From contig JACZZP010000005.1 in assembly GCA_015183035.1 (NCBI GenBank), positions 1,922,001 to 1,986,000 on the forward strand: 64,000 nucleotides of DNA, in the 5' to 3' direction. Numbering within the stretch: position 1 is the first letter of the stretch; the number at the start of each line of letters is the position of its first letter. Of the stretch, positions 10,343 through 21,465 are shown one piece after another. The translations under genes and the position numbers were made by a program. The notes below the pieces were generated by a model. It did no database searches, was not told where the DNA came from, and saw only the letters and a list, made by a program, of their open reading frames with translations. The DNA is from Meloidogyne chitwoodi. Lineage: Eukaryota; Nematoda; Chromadorea; Rhabditida; Meloidogynidae.

Positions 10343-13300
10343 TTACTTTTTTAGCCAAATATCAGAAAAATTCTCCCAATTTTTGCTGTTATATAAAAAT
10401 CGAAAAACTAATTTTAAAATATAATTTAATGTTTTTTCATTCTCAAACAAAAAATTTTCTTCATTTTTTGCCAATTTTAAAATTTTATTTTTAAATTTTG
10501 ACCAAATATCTTTTGCCAATTTTATATTTTTAATAATTTTATTATTTTCATTAAAAAATGTTTCTATTTTAAATCTTTCTTCTATTATTTTTACAATTAC
10601 AGAAATATTTAAAAAAATTAAAAAATGTTTTTTTAAGCTTAATAATTGTTGTTCTTCATTTGTTTCAATAAAAAGAGAGTACATTTGTGTTAAATAATCT
10701 TCTGATATTTTAATATTTTTATTAATCGTATTATTAAATAAATCTTTATTAAATATAATTTTTAGTTAATTTTATTTAAAAAATAAATTACCTTCAAAAT
10801 TAATAAATGCTTTCATTTCATAATCCAAAGGATGTAAAATATTTGGTGATGTTGGTGTAATATTTAATGAAGAATCAACGTCTGAGATTTGTCCAATTGC
10901 CATTTCTTGTTGTTGTAAAATTATTAAAGAACCATCATCTGTTATACTATTAATTTCTAAAAAAAATTATGATTAAATTATAAGATGATTTTTTATTTAG
11001 AAAATTAATGGCTATGTTCCTTACACCCTAGGTGTAGTGTGAAGGGAACAATTACATTCATTTAAGTGATATTCGGATATTAAGTAGATATTTGGTGTTT
11101 TTAAAAATATACAGTGAAATAAAATGACAAAATCTCAAATCTAATAGAATCAAATTTACAAAAACTAACCGCAATTTTCTTCATTAATTTCATTTGTTGA
11201 AGTTGCAGGTAAGTTTTTAATAAAACTGTCATCTACAATATTTTCTAAACTATTTTCTCCTTCTACTATATTTAAACTTGACTCGCTAATTTCGCTAATA
11301 GAAGTAGAATCCAGCTAAATATAAAATGATTAGATTTTGTTTTGGAATTAATTAATTTAATAATTAATAAAATATTTTTATTATAATTAGAGAACGGATT
11401 TATATGGACTATAAATCGAAAAATATGGACATATAATATGGACTAGAAATTGAAAAATATGGACTGAAATATGGATTAAATTTCTAGATATGGACCAAAT
11501 ATGGACATATAAATGCAAAATTTTAACATTTAAAATTTTTATTTCATATTCAAAACACTTTAAAAATCATTATTTTGTTCACAATTATTGATTAAGTACA
11601 TTTCTAACTTTTTTGGTTGACCTTGTACTATACACCAGGGATGGGCAACTTTTGTATTTAGTCTTTCGTATTTCGTGCTTTAGACTAATTTTATTTCGTA
11701 TTTTTGGACTAAGTACGAAATTTTTCTAAATTTTCTGGTAGTTTTGAACCGACCCATTTTTCAATGAAAATTTTTGGCATTCTGTCCACGCGTCTCTACC
11801 TATCGTCTCTTGTTGTGAAGGCGTGCAATTAGTAATATTTATGGGCTGAAATATGGAAAAAAGCCAAAATATGGACAAATATGGACTGAACGCCAAAATA
11901 TGGAAAATATTGATTGATTTCTTGAAAAATAGTAATATTTATTGGCTGAAATATGAATAAAACGCCAAAATATGGATAAAATATGGAAAATATGGACAAA
12001 ACGCCAAAATATGAAAAAATATGGAAAATATGGATTGATATCTCGATTTTTATCTTAACAAGATATGATAAAACTACGTTTTTCGTGCGTTTCAGCACCC
12101 AACTAGTTCAGGAAAAAAATATGGAAATCCATATAAATCCGTTCTCTAATTATAATTAAATTGGAAATTAATAATATTAAAAAATTACCTCATTTAAACT
12201 ACCATTTCTTTCATTAGCCAAATTTATAAGTCTTTCAGCAGTTAAATTCGTAAAAACTTTTAAATCTAATGCTAAAATTATAATTAATAAAATTATAATT
12301 AAATATAATTTAAATTTTACATTTAGCTGTAACTATAGCTTTACGAATATATTCAACATTTGGATCTAAATAATTATCATTATTTCCTCTAACTAATTTT
12401 AATAACATTTCTGTATGCATCTTTCTTCTACCTTTAATATTTTCTGGTAAATTACGTTTACTTAAATTACATTTCATTAAATAATTAAAATTTTTTTCAT
12501 TTAAAGAAAAATTTTCTTTTTTTAATAATTCTTGCCATTCATCAATATTTTCAAATGTTTTTTTATTTTCTTTATTAAAAATAGTATTAAGTGCATCTTT
12601 TACGGCTTGTAAATATGAAGGCATTTTTGTATTTAATTGATGAATAGAATATTCTTCTGGTTCCAAATAAATATTCTATTAAATATTAATAAATAATTAA
12701 CAATATTTTTATATTTAAAATTAAAAAATATTATTTTTATTTAATCCCTAAACTTTTTTTCGAACATTTAGAAAGTTTGGGAGGTCTAACTTTATAAGAC
12801 ACATACATAAATTATATTCCAAACGGTAGATTCAATTTCTTTATCAGAATTGTCTATAACTGCCAAAGCTTCTTCACCATAAAAATAATATTTAGTTATT
12901 TTTCCCCAAACTTTGTTTAAATATAAATTAATACAATAAGTGACTTTATTTGATTCAGATTTTTCTATAAATTTAATTAATATTTTTTTATTAATATTTA
13001 TTTTATTTTACCATTTTTATCAGTTCCGCAAAGCCAATCTCGATATATTAAATATTCTATAAGACTCTTAACTCTCCATTTTATTATCAAATCATTAGTG
13101 GTGAAATATTCATTATAGAGTTTATAAATTAAAGGGACTTCTTCTTCTTCTTCATCTTCTTCTTCAATTAATTCTAAAAATTAAATATTTATTTAAAAAA
13201 AAGTTTTACATGGATTTACTCATTTTTAGAGATATTTTTATTTCTTTTTGTGAATTCTATTAAATTAGTGGAATTATTTCTAAAATATTTTGTTTAGGAT

Positions 13301-13530
13301 TACCTATTTGCTTTTCCTAGTTTTAATCAAAAATATTTTAATTAAATATTCGTGCATTCAAAAACCCTCAGTTGTGATATTTTTATATTTATTTTTAAAA
13401 ATATACCAAAATTTCCGAATAATTCAGGAAAACCTTCACGTAAAATAGCTAATCGCACCCAACCAAATTTGGCAAATAATCCGTCAGAAATATTTTTCAA
13501 AGCAATACTATCATTTTTATATTTACTGAA
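10343..13530 (-). CDS. Unrecognised multi-exon gene (exon set, 3' end firm, 5' end uncertain)
   Basis: Minus-strand coding-like exons lie at about 13410-13530 (GWVRLAILREGFPELFGNF), 13005-13185 (acidic EEEDEEEEE then LCGTDKNG), 12800-12978, 12310-12666, 12190-12275, 11170-11320, 10795-10960 and 10343-10745, with the stop at 10343-10345. Joins with GT-AG sites keep the frame across several of them, for example 12310 to 12275. One intron, about 11320-12190, holds a transposon of 763 bp. The protein is helical and polar with an acidic patch and no domain I can name. The 5' exon may be spliced to the secreted-protein gene at 13562-14655 through a tiny intron, which would make one long gene. Confidence 0.4.
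11387..12149. mobile_element. Non-autonomous DNA transposon with 22-bp inverted ends and TTATAA duplication
   Basis: Both ends read ttagagaacggatttatatg inward, identical for about 22 bp. Directly outside each end is ttataa (11381-11386 and 12150-12155), a possible 6-bp target duplication in an A+T background. The inside carries many irregular copies of an aatatggac/gccaaaatatgg motif and no transposase. It sits in an intron of the 10343-13530 gene. A truncated end of the same family is at about 48628-48660. Confidence 0.65.
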
Positions 13531-13561
13531 AATATTCTAAGAATATTAATTTATTTCAATT

Positions 13562-14655
13562 TTAATCAAACTTTAAAAATTCTAAAAAACTTTGATTTTT
13601 CAATAATTTTAGAAAAAAGAGAAATTCCAATTCTTTAAGAATATTCTGATTTTCATCAATTTTTTCTTGAATTACTTTAGTAATCATACTGCAAACAACA
13701 TTAATGGATTTTATATCTTTATAATTTAGATTAACTTTATTTTTCTTTTCATAAATAAAAAGTTCCCTAATGTTTAAATGTCTGCAAAGTTCATATGCTG
13801 GACTTGTTACATAATTAACTGAGAAAGCAAAAAACATTTTAATCTAAATAGTAATTTATTAGTTTAAAATATAACTGATTGTTTCAAAATTTAATATTTG
13901 TTTTTATTTTTAAGATAATATTATTTAACCTTGGGTACTTTTTTATTATGTTACACTCTATTTAATCGTTCAAACAAAATTTAGGTATATAAAATAAAAA
14001 ACAAACCAGAAGTTTATTTTCATAACACATTCAAAACTTTAAAAATATTAGCAAAAAACATAAAGCATCAACAAACATATTAACAAAAAAAATATTAAAA
14101 AAACATAAATAAACAACAAACATTTAACAAACTAAAATATTAACAACAAACATATTAAAAAAATATTAATAAACAACAAACATATTAACAAACAAAATAT
14201 TAACAAAAACATGAGAAAAATAATACCAAATAATTTACTTAATATTAATAATTATTCCAATAAAAATTACCTCTTTTAAAATGTTTGGATCATTTTGACA
14301 TTGTGATTTAATATAATTATTAATTAAATAATGTTGTGTAATTAAACTAATTCTAATAAAGCTATTGCGAATAACGTTAGTATTTGTTGTTAATAAATAA
14401 GAGGAGTAATGCCATTCCAACACAATTTCTGCATATTCAATTGGATTATAAATGAAACGAAATTCATAATACTTGCCGTACAAAACTTAATTAAAAAATA
14501 AATAATTTATTATAATTTATAAGTAATATAATTATAATTTAAAAACCTAACTATTTAAAGGATAAAATCGATGCGGTAAGGAATTTGATGATATTATTGA
14601 TAAAAATAATATAAATATAATTTTAATTAAATTTGAAATATTATAATAGATCATT
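13562..14655 (-). CDS. Small secreted protein, three exons, unknown function
   Basis: The minus strand starts at 14655 with a signal-peptide-like leader (MIYYNISNLIKIIFILFLSI) and a short mature segment ending near 14550. The second exon, about 14270-14488, contains YGKYYEFRFIYNPIEYAEIV. The third exon, 13562-13846, begins IKMFFAFSVNYVTSPAYELC and ends at a stop at 13562-13564. The second intron is about 400 bp and rich in aaacaaacatattaac repeats. No domain is recognised. A possible alternative donor just before the stop could join it to the next gene downstream. Confidence 0.45.
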
Positions 14656-15563
14656 TTGAATATTTTTCTAAATATTTAATTTTGTGAATAAAATAAATAT
14701 TTAGTATTTTTATATTAATATTCAAAGGAAATAAATTTAATTTTAATGTTTATAAATAAATGTCTGGGAAAATAGCTTATTTATTTCTCAACTTGTTGCG
14801 AAATAAATTATAAGTATGTGAAAATTTGTTTTTTAAACTAATATTATAAAAGTTAAAAGTCACTAAGACAGAGGAAAGTGGCACAATTAAACAAAAAAAA
14901 AAACAATTTAACAGTGAAGTATGGTTATATATTAATATATCTCAGAACCTAAGATCATTTATTTGACTATAGTAGTTAATAAATAATTGTTATAATTTAC
15001 TATATATTAATTATTAAGGTTTGTATTTTTGATAAAATTAAATGTCCGAACAAATCCCAGAAAATATTAAAAGATTGGATGTGATTTATATTGAATTTAC
15101 TCAAAAGAAGGTTTTACGCTCAACCATTTCATTAGTAGTAAATATATTTTTTCATTTCTAAATCAATTTTTTTTATAAATTTTATTTTTTTATTTAGCTA
15201 ATATTAAAGCACGCATGTCTTCTCCTTGTTTTTAAACATGTGAATAATTAATGTTTACTCAGCTCTGTTTAGCTAATATATTTTTTTTGTACTTTTTCCC
15301 AATAACGACCTTTTAATAAATTTATTTAAAAATTATTGCGTAAATATTTCCAATGCCAATTTATTAATAAATTTTTTAAATAAATAAAAATGAAGTTAAA
15401 AATTAATTAAAAATTTTGAAAATTAAATTATTATAATATTATTTTAATAAAATTTTTTCAATAATTTTAAATGATTAATAAATCAATTTAATTAATTAAT
15501 TTATTTTAAATTAAATTAAATAAAAAGTCTGTAAAATTATTAATATTTTTGTTATTTTTTATT
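14656..15563. other. Intergenic with a possible tiny exon
   Basis: Mostly non-coding. A start at 15042 opens about 32 codons (MSEQIPENIKRLDVIYIEF) that stop or splice near 15138. Without a second exon I do not call a gene. Confidence 0.35.
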
Positions 15564-17313
15564 TTATTTTTGTTCTTTATTTTCTTCAGAATTTTCAGGA
15601 TTAAGTATTAATTTTTCAATAATTTCATCCCAATCAGGCCAATAACGTCTTTTAATTAATTGAAGAAATGCTAAAAGATTAGGAGCACTTTTTTCAAGTA
15701 AAGGAATAATTGTTTGTGAAGGTATTGGTGTATCTGTTAATTGTACTAAATGACCAAAAAGTGTGGCATCCAACTGAAATTTAAAAAAATAATAAATATT
15801 ATTAAATAATTTATTTATTTAATAATATTTATTATTTTAACTATTTTTAAACAAATAATTTGGTAAATTAATAATAAAGATTGGAAGGCATTTTAGCCAA
15901 CTAAAATTTACAGATTCTTCATTTATATTCGCGGAAATATTTTTTATTTATTTAAAATAACAAAAATTTTCCGATTATTATTAGTTCGTATAAGGCACCC
16001 ACTCTTCCCTAATACCAAATAAATAAATTTAATAAACCACCGTTGTTGGACTATTTCCAAACAAAAAAGTTTTGTCTCCAAGAAATCTTAAAAAATAATA
16101 AAAATAAAAAACATTAATTATTTAATACGTTGATATTGCCATTAAATCCTTTTTAGCAATTTCATCTATTTCCATAGGTGAATTACGTCCATAACCATGC
16201 AAATAAATATTATTCTTTAACTAAAATAATAATAATTTAATTTAATTAAAAATATATTTACCCGTCCTTGTAATTTCTTTGCAGCAAATTTCTGTAAAAG
16301 TACTTTTTTAATTCCTTTTGTATATTCTAATACTCCTTTATCAGTAAAAAGCCATCCAAAATCTATGCTACGATAATATTGAAGACATCTATATTATTAA
16401 TTAATTAATTAATTAATTTAGGTATTACCTATTATTATTTATATTAATTATTTATATTTATCTAATGTCAATGCTAAAATACTTATATATTTTTTTAATT
16501 TAATTTAGAATTTTTTAAATTTATTAACATCAAGATATTCTAATTTAAATAAATAAAGAACATTATAAATAAATATTTTATTTATTTTTTGAATTATTTA
16601 AAATTTTTATTCCTAATTAATTAATTAATTTAATTAAATGGAACCCTATTTTTATCAAAATTTATTATTAAGAATTAAATTTAAAAAAAATCAAAAATAC
16701 CTAAATAATGATTCTTCAATAAGAATATAATAAGCTCTAAAATTAGCTCTTTCCATGCTATTTAATTTAGCATCAATAGAAAGTTTAAAATGATTACGTA
16801 AATGTTCTATTATTTGATTACTATCAGCAAATTGACGTCCATTTATTTCAATAAATGGAATTTGTCCTTTAGATGATCCTTTTGATAGTTCATTGCTTAT
16901 ATTCTAAATTATTAGTTAAAATAAAATTAATTTTTAAAAATATTATTTTAGTATTATTTAATTAAGACCACAAAAGTCCGCAATTTTTGTCTTCAAGTTA
17001 TAATAATTTATCAAAGGGAAATCAAAAATTAAAAATTTACAAAAATGAATTACAATTTTCTCTGAGATCCCTGATAAAACTTTTGAAGCAAAATTTCTTC
17101 AAAATTGCTGAGTTTTATGGGATTAATTAAAAAAATAGAATTATTTTCTTTACTAACTTTATATATTAATCCATTCATACGAATCCAAGTTTCCAATTTA
17201 ACAGCAAAAGGTGATGGATCTGGTACTAAATGAGTACGTGGTAAGTGAATAAGATAAATAACATCTTGTTTCCAATCTTTAACCAAAAGACCTTTAGAAG
17301 GTGTAAATGCCAT
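15564..17313 (-). CDS. Second FAX/CDR-like thioredoxin-fold protein
   Basis: This is a paralogue of the gene at 4904-6028, on the opposite strand, with the same exon order: about 17160-17313 (DVIYLIHLPRTH, LETWIRMNGLIYK), 16700-16903 (KGQIPFIEINGRQFADSNQI), 16262-16390, 16130-16220 (HGYGRNSPMEIDEIAKKDL), 16040-16090 (FLGDKTFLFGNSPTTV) and 15564-15776 (LDATLFGHLVQL, ending in a charged tail). The conserved exon phases show duplication of a whole gene rather than retroposition. The first intron holds a partial MITE. Function is as uncertain as for its paralogue. Confidence 0.75.
16968..17015. mobile_element. Half copy of the ccacaaatgtccgcaa MITE
   Basis: accacaaaagtccgcaattt followed by tttgtcttcaag matches one arm of the element at 9681-9863 with several changes. 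No opposite arm is found nearby. It lies in the first intron of the FAX/CDR-like gene. Confidence 0.5.
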
Positions 17314-18784
17314 TAAATTAAATTAATAAAACACAAAATAATAATAATTATTATTTTATTAAATCTAAATATATAAACTTATTTTATTTTTTAAATAACT
17401 AGAAAGAAAACTCTTTTTTTGGGGGTGAATCATTTTTGTCCCTAAAAATTTTATATTTTTTTATTTATATAAATGTACGTAAATACAATAAAAATATTTT
17501 GACATGTTTTTAAGAAAGAATCAATTTATTTGTTTAAATGGCCAAAATAGTGGTGAAAGAAAAAAAATTACAAGGCAAAAATAATTAAAAAAAAGAGAAA
17601 AAATGTATTAAACGAAAAAAAACTAAAAAATAAATTAAATATTTAAGAGCGGAAATAATAGGGAATTATTGGTTAAAACAGGTTGCGCATATAATTCACT
17701 GTAGTCTCTCCTCTTATAATTGAGGATTACCCATAAAAAAATTTTTTAACACGTTGAATAAATAAAATAAAAATAAATGGTGACTAATCAAGCGAAATTG
17801 GAAGAGAAAATGATGAAAAGATTAAATCCAATTTTACTTTTTTTAAAGTATATACATTGTTTTATTAAAAAAATAAAAGGGAAAACAGCTGGTTAAAATT
17901 AGTGTTTTCTTTTAAAAAATAAAGAAATATAAATGACATAAAATATTAATTAATTAATTAATAAAATAATGAAAGAAGAAATAAATGTATTTAAATATTC
18001 AAAAAAATAAAAATTTTGGGGGTATTTTTATAGTCAATATTGTATTAAATATTTAATTTCAACAAATAAATAGAACAGATAATTTTCTCTTTTAATTAAA
18101 ATTTAAATTAAGTATTAAATTAAATTTTGTTGTTTTATCTGTATATTTAACCTGTGTATATAACGAATGATTTTAATGATAAAAAATTACTAGGAAAAGA
18201 CTACAAAAATTATATTTAAAAATACTAATTAAATGACAAATGCACAATGTACAAACTTTATTTTATTTTATTCTTCATGTTTATAGCGAACTGAAAATCA
18301 TCAATTAATTTTCATACTACAAAACTATTAATTAAGAATAAAAAAATAAAAAATATTTAGCAAACGTTAAAATTGTAATAAATTTTTATTTTTTAAATTA
18401 ATAAATTGAGTATTTTTGAAGCTAAAAGGCTTTAGTTAGATATACATATAAAATTGAATTTAATAAAAAAATTTTAATTTCGTGAAGTGGAATCCAGTAC
18501 TTGGAAGGTCATACCAAAATCATACTCATACCTTGGTATGATTATGAGTATGAGTATGAACAAAATCGAAAATTCCAAGCACTGGTGAAATCGTGCAATG
18601 TTAAAAAAATAGGTTACCACCATCGCTTATTTTTAAATTAAATTTTTTTAATAAAAAATAATTTTTTTTCAGATTTACTAGTGATAAAATTTAATACTTA
18701 AATGAATCATTAAAATATATAAACTAATAGATTTTAATTTTATTAAAATCTAATATTTTATATTTTCATAAAAATAAATAAATA
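17314..18784. other. Intergenic between divergent genes
   Basis: About 1.5 kb between the start of the FAX/CDR-like gene (minus) and the start of the first GT14 gene (plus). Apart from the foldback at 18494-18585, I see no gene or clear motif. Confidence 0.5.
18494..18585. repeat. Foldback element of 92 bp
   Basis: The outer arms ccagtacttggaa and ttccaagcactgg are inverted copies with one difference, and the middle (ataccaaaatcatactcata / tgattatgagtatgag) is also largely self-complementary. It could be a tiny foldback transposon or a structured RNA. Confidence 0.6.
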
Positions 18785-20020
18785 ATGTATTATTTTACAA
18801 AAATAAAAAAATTAATTTTAATAAATTTATATATTTTAATAAATATTACTTATAATAAATTAATTAAATGCAATAAATCCCCTTCAATTGGTAAAAATAT
18901 TATTTAAATAAATTTTAAAAAATTAAAAAATTAATTTTTAAAGAAGAATTGGATAAAATTGGAATTAAAATATGGGAAGAAGTTCAATTAAATTTAGATA
19001 AATCAAAATATCAAGTAATTACGACATAATTAAATTAAAATTATTTAAATAAAATTTTAGAATCATTTTGACTGTAATCGTATTTTAAAAAATGATACAG
19101 AATTTATAAAATCAAAAATAAAAAATAAATTAATTTATAAAGATAATAAAAACCTTTTAATGAATTGTGAAGCAATAAAGTCACGAAATCTTTTTTTAAA
19201 ATATTCTTCTTCAGAAGAAGAAAAACAATTTCCTATTGCTTATGCTAGAATTGTTTATAAAGTAAATTAAAATAAATTTTAAAATATTAATTAAATTATT
19301 AAAAAAAAGGATTATCGTTTTTTGGAAGCAGAATTAGCTACAAATTATCAACCTCAAAATTGGTATTGTTTTGCTATTGATTCAAAAGCAAATGAATTAT
19401 TTTATAAAAGAATGAATGCTTTAGCTAATTGTTTTAAAAATGTAATAATTCCAAAAGAAAGATTTTCTGTTGATAGTAGTGGTATAAATTAAATTAATTA
19501 ATTAATTTAAATTTTATAAAAAAAGGTCATGGAATGGGAAAAGCACATTTGTCTTGTTTTAAAGAATTAATTAAAAAAGAAATAAAATGGGAATATATTA
19601 TAACATTACAAAATCATGATATTCAAATAAAAACAAATAAAGAAATTGTTCAAATTTTTAAATGGTTAAATGGTTCTTGTGATGCTGAATACGATTTTCA
19701 TGGTGATGGGGGAAAAGAAAGAATTGAAGGATTAAAAAGAAAATATCATTGGACATTTAATTGTCTTAATATTTTTAAAAATAGTAAATTATTAAAATAT
19801 AAACTTTAATTTTAATTTATTTATTTTTAAAAAAAGAATCATTTAACAAACAACTAGATTCAAAAGGAAAACAATTTTCCTTAGAATTAGCAAAAGGAAA
19901 TGTTCAAACTAGTTTAGCTCGTCCATTTGTTGAATTTATTGTTCAAAAACTTAATTTGAAAATAATGCTTTCACATTTGGATTCTTGGTTATTTTAAATA
20001 TTTAATTTTTTAATTATTCT

Positions 20021-20181
20021 CCCAAAAAGATCGCAATTTATCCGCAACTTTTGTATAATTTAATTCTACTAATTTATATTAATTATTTATAATCATTGTG
20101 GAAAAACATATATTTTTTAAATAATTTCTTTTAGAAAAATAAATATTATAACTTGCAGATAAAACTTGCGGACATTTTGGG
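20021..20181. mobile_element. Diverged MITE copy in an intron of GT14 gene 1
   Basis: The left end cccaaaaagatcgcaattta and right end acttgcggacattttggg, with the inner ccgcaacttttg motif, match the family at 9681-9863. Confidence 0.6.
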
Positions 20182-20767
20182 ATAATAATTAAAAAATTAC
20201 AAAATATAATTTTTTATTAAATTTATTATTAAAATATTTTTTTATTTATTTTAAGGATTTATGGTGCTGATGAACTTTTTTTTCAAACTCTCCTGACTTC
20301 TGATCAATTAAAAGCACCTAACGGTTTTACTCATAAATGTATTGATAATAAAATTGATGTGCCTTATATTACAAGGAAATTACTAAATTATAATCTAAAT
20401 TTTTTAATTAAAAATTTTTTTTAAGATTTTCAGTGTGGAAGTGGTTAGAAAAAGAACAAAAATGTTATAGTGAGTATTATCGTCACAGTATTTGTATTTT
20501 TGGTTTAGAAGATTTGGTGATTTTTTAAAAATATTTTAATTAAATTTTTTTTTAATTTTAAATAGTTTGTTTAATAATAAAATTATTAAAAAATTAAAAA
20601 ATGAATTTTAAAATAAAATATTCTCATGCGAATAAATTGGTGATTTCACTTATAAATTGTAGTATATATTTAAATTTAATTTTTAGGTTCCATATTTAAA
20701 TTCTTCCAAATATCTTTTTGTTAATAAAATGATGCCTGAATTTGATTTTGGTGCAATTCTTTGTTGG

Positions 20768-20773
20768 CATGAA
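20768..20773. repeat. Target-site duplication, left copy
   Basis: catgaa, repeated exactly at 45748-45753. Six bp is the diagnostic duplication length for Polinton integration. Removing one copy restores the GT14 reading frame, as judged by the undamaged paralogue at 59325-59345. Confidence 0.95.
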
Positions 20774-20965
20774 AGTAGTTACAGGGACGTCACCGTCGCG
20801 GCTGTCAATAACTGACCTAAGCCTTTTAAGCTGTTGATCAAAGGATACCGCAAAGGATTAGGAGGATTTTAATTAAAATTAAGTGATTTGGGGACAGTCG
20901 TACGCGGTAAAAGCTTTAATCTTTTTAATTAATTAATTGATACCTAATCCTCTAATTATGTAATT
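20774..20965. repeat. Polinton left terminal inverted repeat
   Basis: About 192 bp pair with the reverse complement of 45556-45747 with scattered mismatches and small indels. The outermost 50 bases are identical. The similarity fades after tgtaatt near 20965. Confidence 0.92.
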
Positions 20966-21428
20966 AATTAGCTTAAAGGTGTGAATTAAGGAGTGCGCGA
21001 AATAATAGTAGGATTTTTTAAATTTAGGTACACACCCCATTTATTCGCGAAAAAATATTTATTTTAAAAATTATAATTCAAATTGTTGATTATTGACCAT
21101 AAGGTGCCCGCGCTTTTTGCCCGCGCTTTTTTTTCTCTCTTAATGACCCAGCCATTTTTTCTTAAGAGGAAGAGTTGACCTAGAATTTTTCAGAGAAAAA
21201 AATGTCCCATTGATTTTTCTTTTCTCTCTTTTTTTTTATCTCCATATACTCAACATTTTCATTTATATATATAATTTTTATTTTATAATTTTATTTTATA
21301 ATTTTATTTTTAATTACCTTTTTTATCATTTTTATTCTTTATATTAATTTTATATAAAAATTTTTTTTTATTTTATAATTTTTTATTTTATTTTATAATT
21401 TTTAATTACCTTTTTTTATTAGAGTGCC

Positions 21429-21463
<35 letters not shown>

Positions 21464-21465
21464 TT
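20966..21465. promoter_or_regulatory. Left subterminal region, probable promoter of the chromodomain gene
   Basis: About 500 bp between the inverted repeat and the first start codon. It holds two gcccgcgctttttt copies near 21108-21132, a long T-rich run and an (attt)n repeat at 21430-21462 directly before the ATG at 21466. The promoter role is inferred from position. Confidence 0.4.

Larger units (their letters stand above)
18785..20773 (+). pseudogene. GT14 core-2/I-branching glycosyltransferase gene 1, 5' part, cut by the Polinton
   Basis: Exons: 18785-18890 (hydrophobic N-terminal anchor), 18944-19014, about 19061-19262 (FPIAYARIVYK), 19310-19484 (NWYCFAIDSKAN), 19530-19790, 19838-19996, 20256-20380, 20430-20517 and 20687-20773. 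The Branch-domain hallmarks are visible: LQNHDIQIKTN (compare the MDFPIKTN block of vertebrate GCNT1), SLARPFVEFI, GADELFFQTL and HSICIFGLEDL. The product should be a type II Golgi membrane enzyme that adds N-acetylglucosamine or a related sugar to glycans. The last exon stops inside the conserved CWHE block at the Polinton left end; the remainder resumes at 45748. The enzyme should be inactive unless the whole 25 kb is spliced out. Confidence 0.8.

Noticed and set aside
11829..12098. Open frame with repeated YFGV-like units
   Set aside because: It is the translation of the aatatggac repeats of the transposon at 11387-12149 and has no independent coding signal.
14040..14220. aaacaaacatattaac repeats considered as a CRISPR-like or satellite array
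   Set aside because: Irregular low-complexity repeats in an intron, with no constant repeat-spacer structure.
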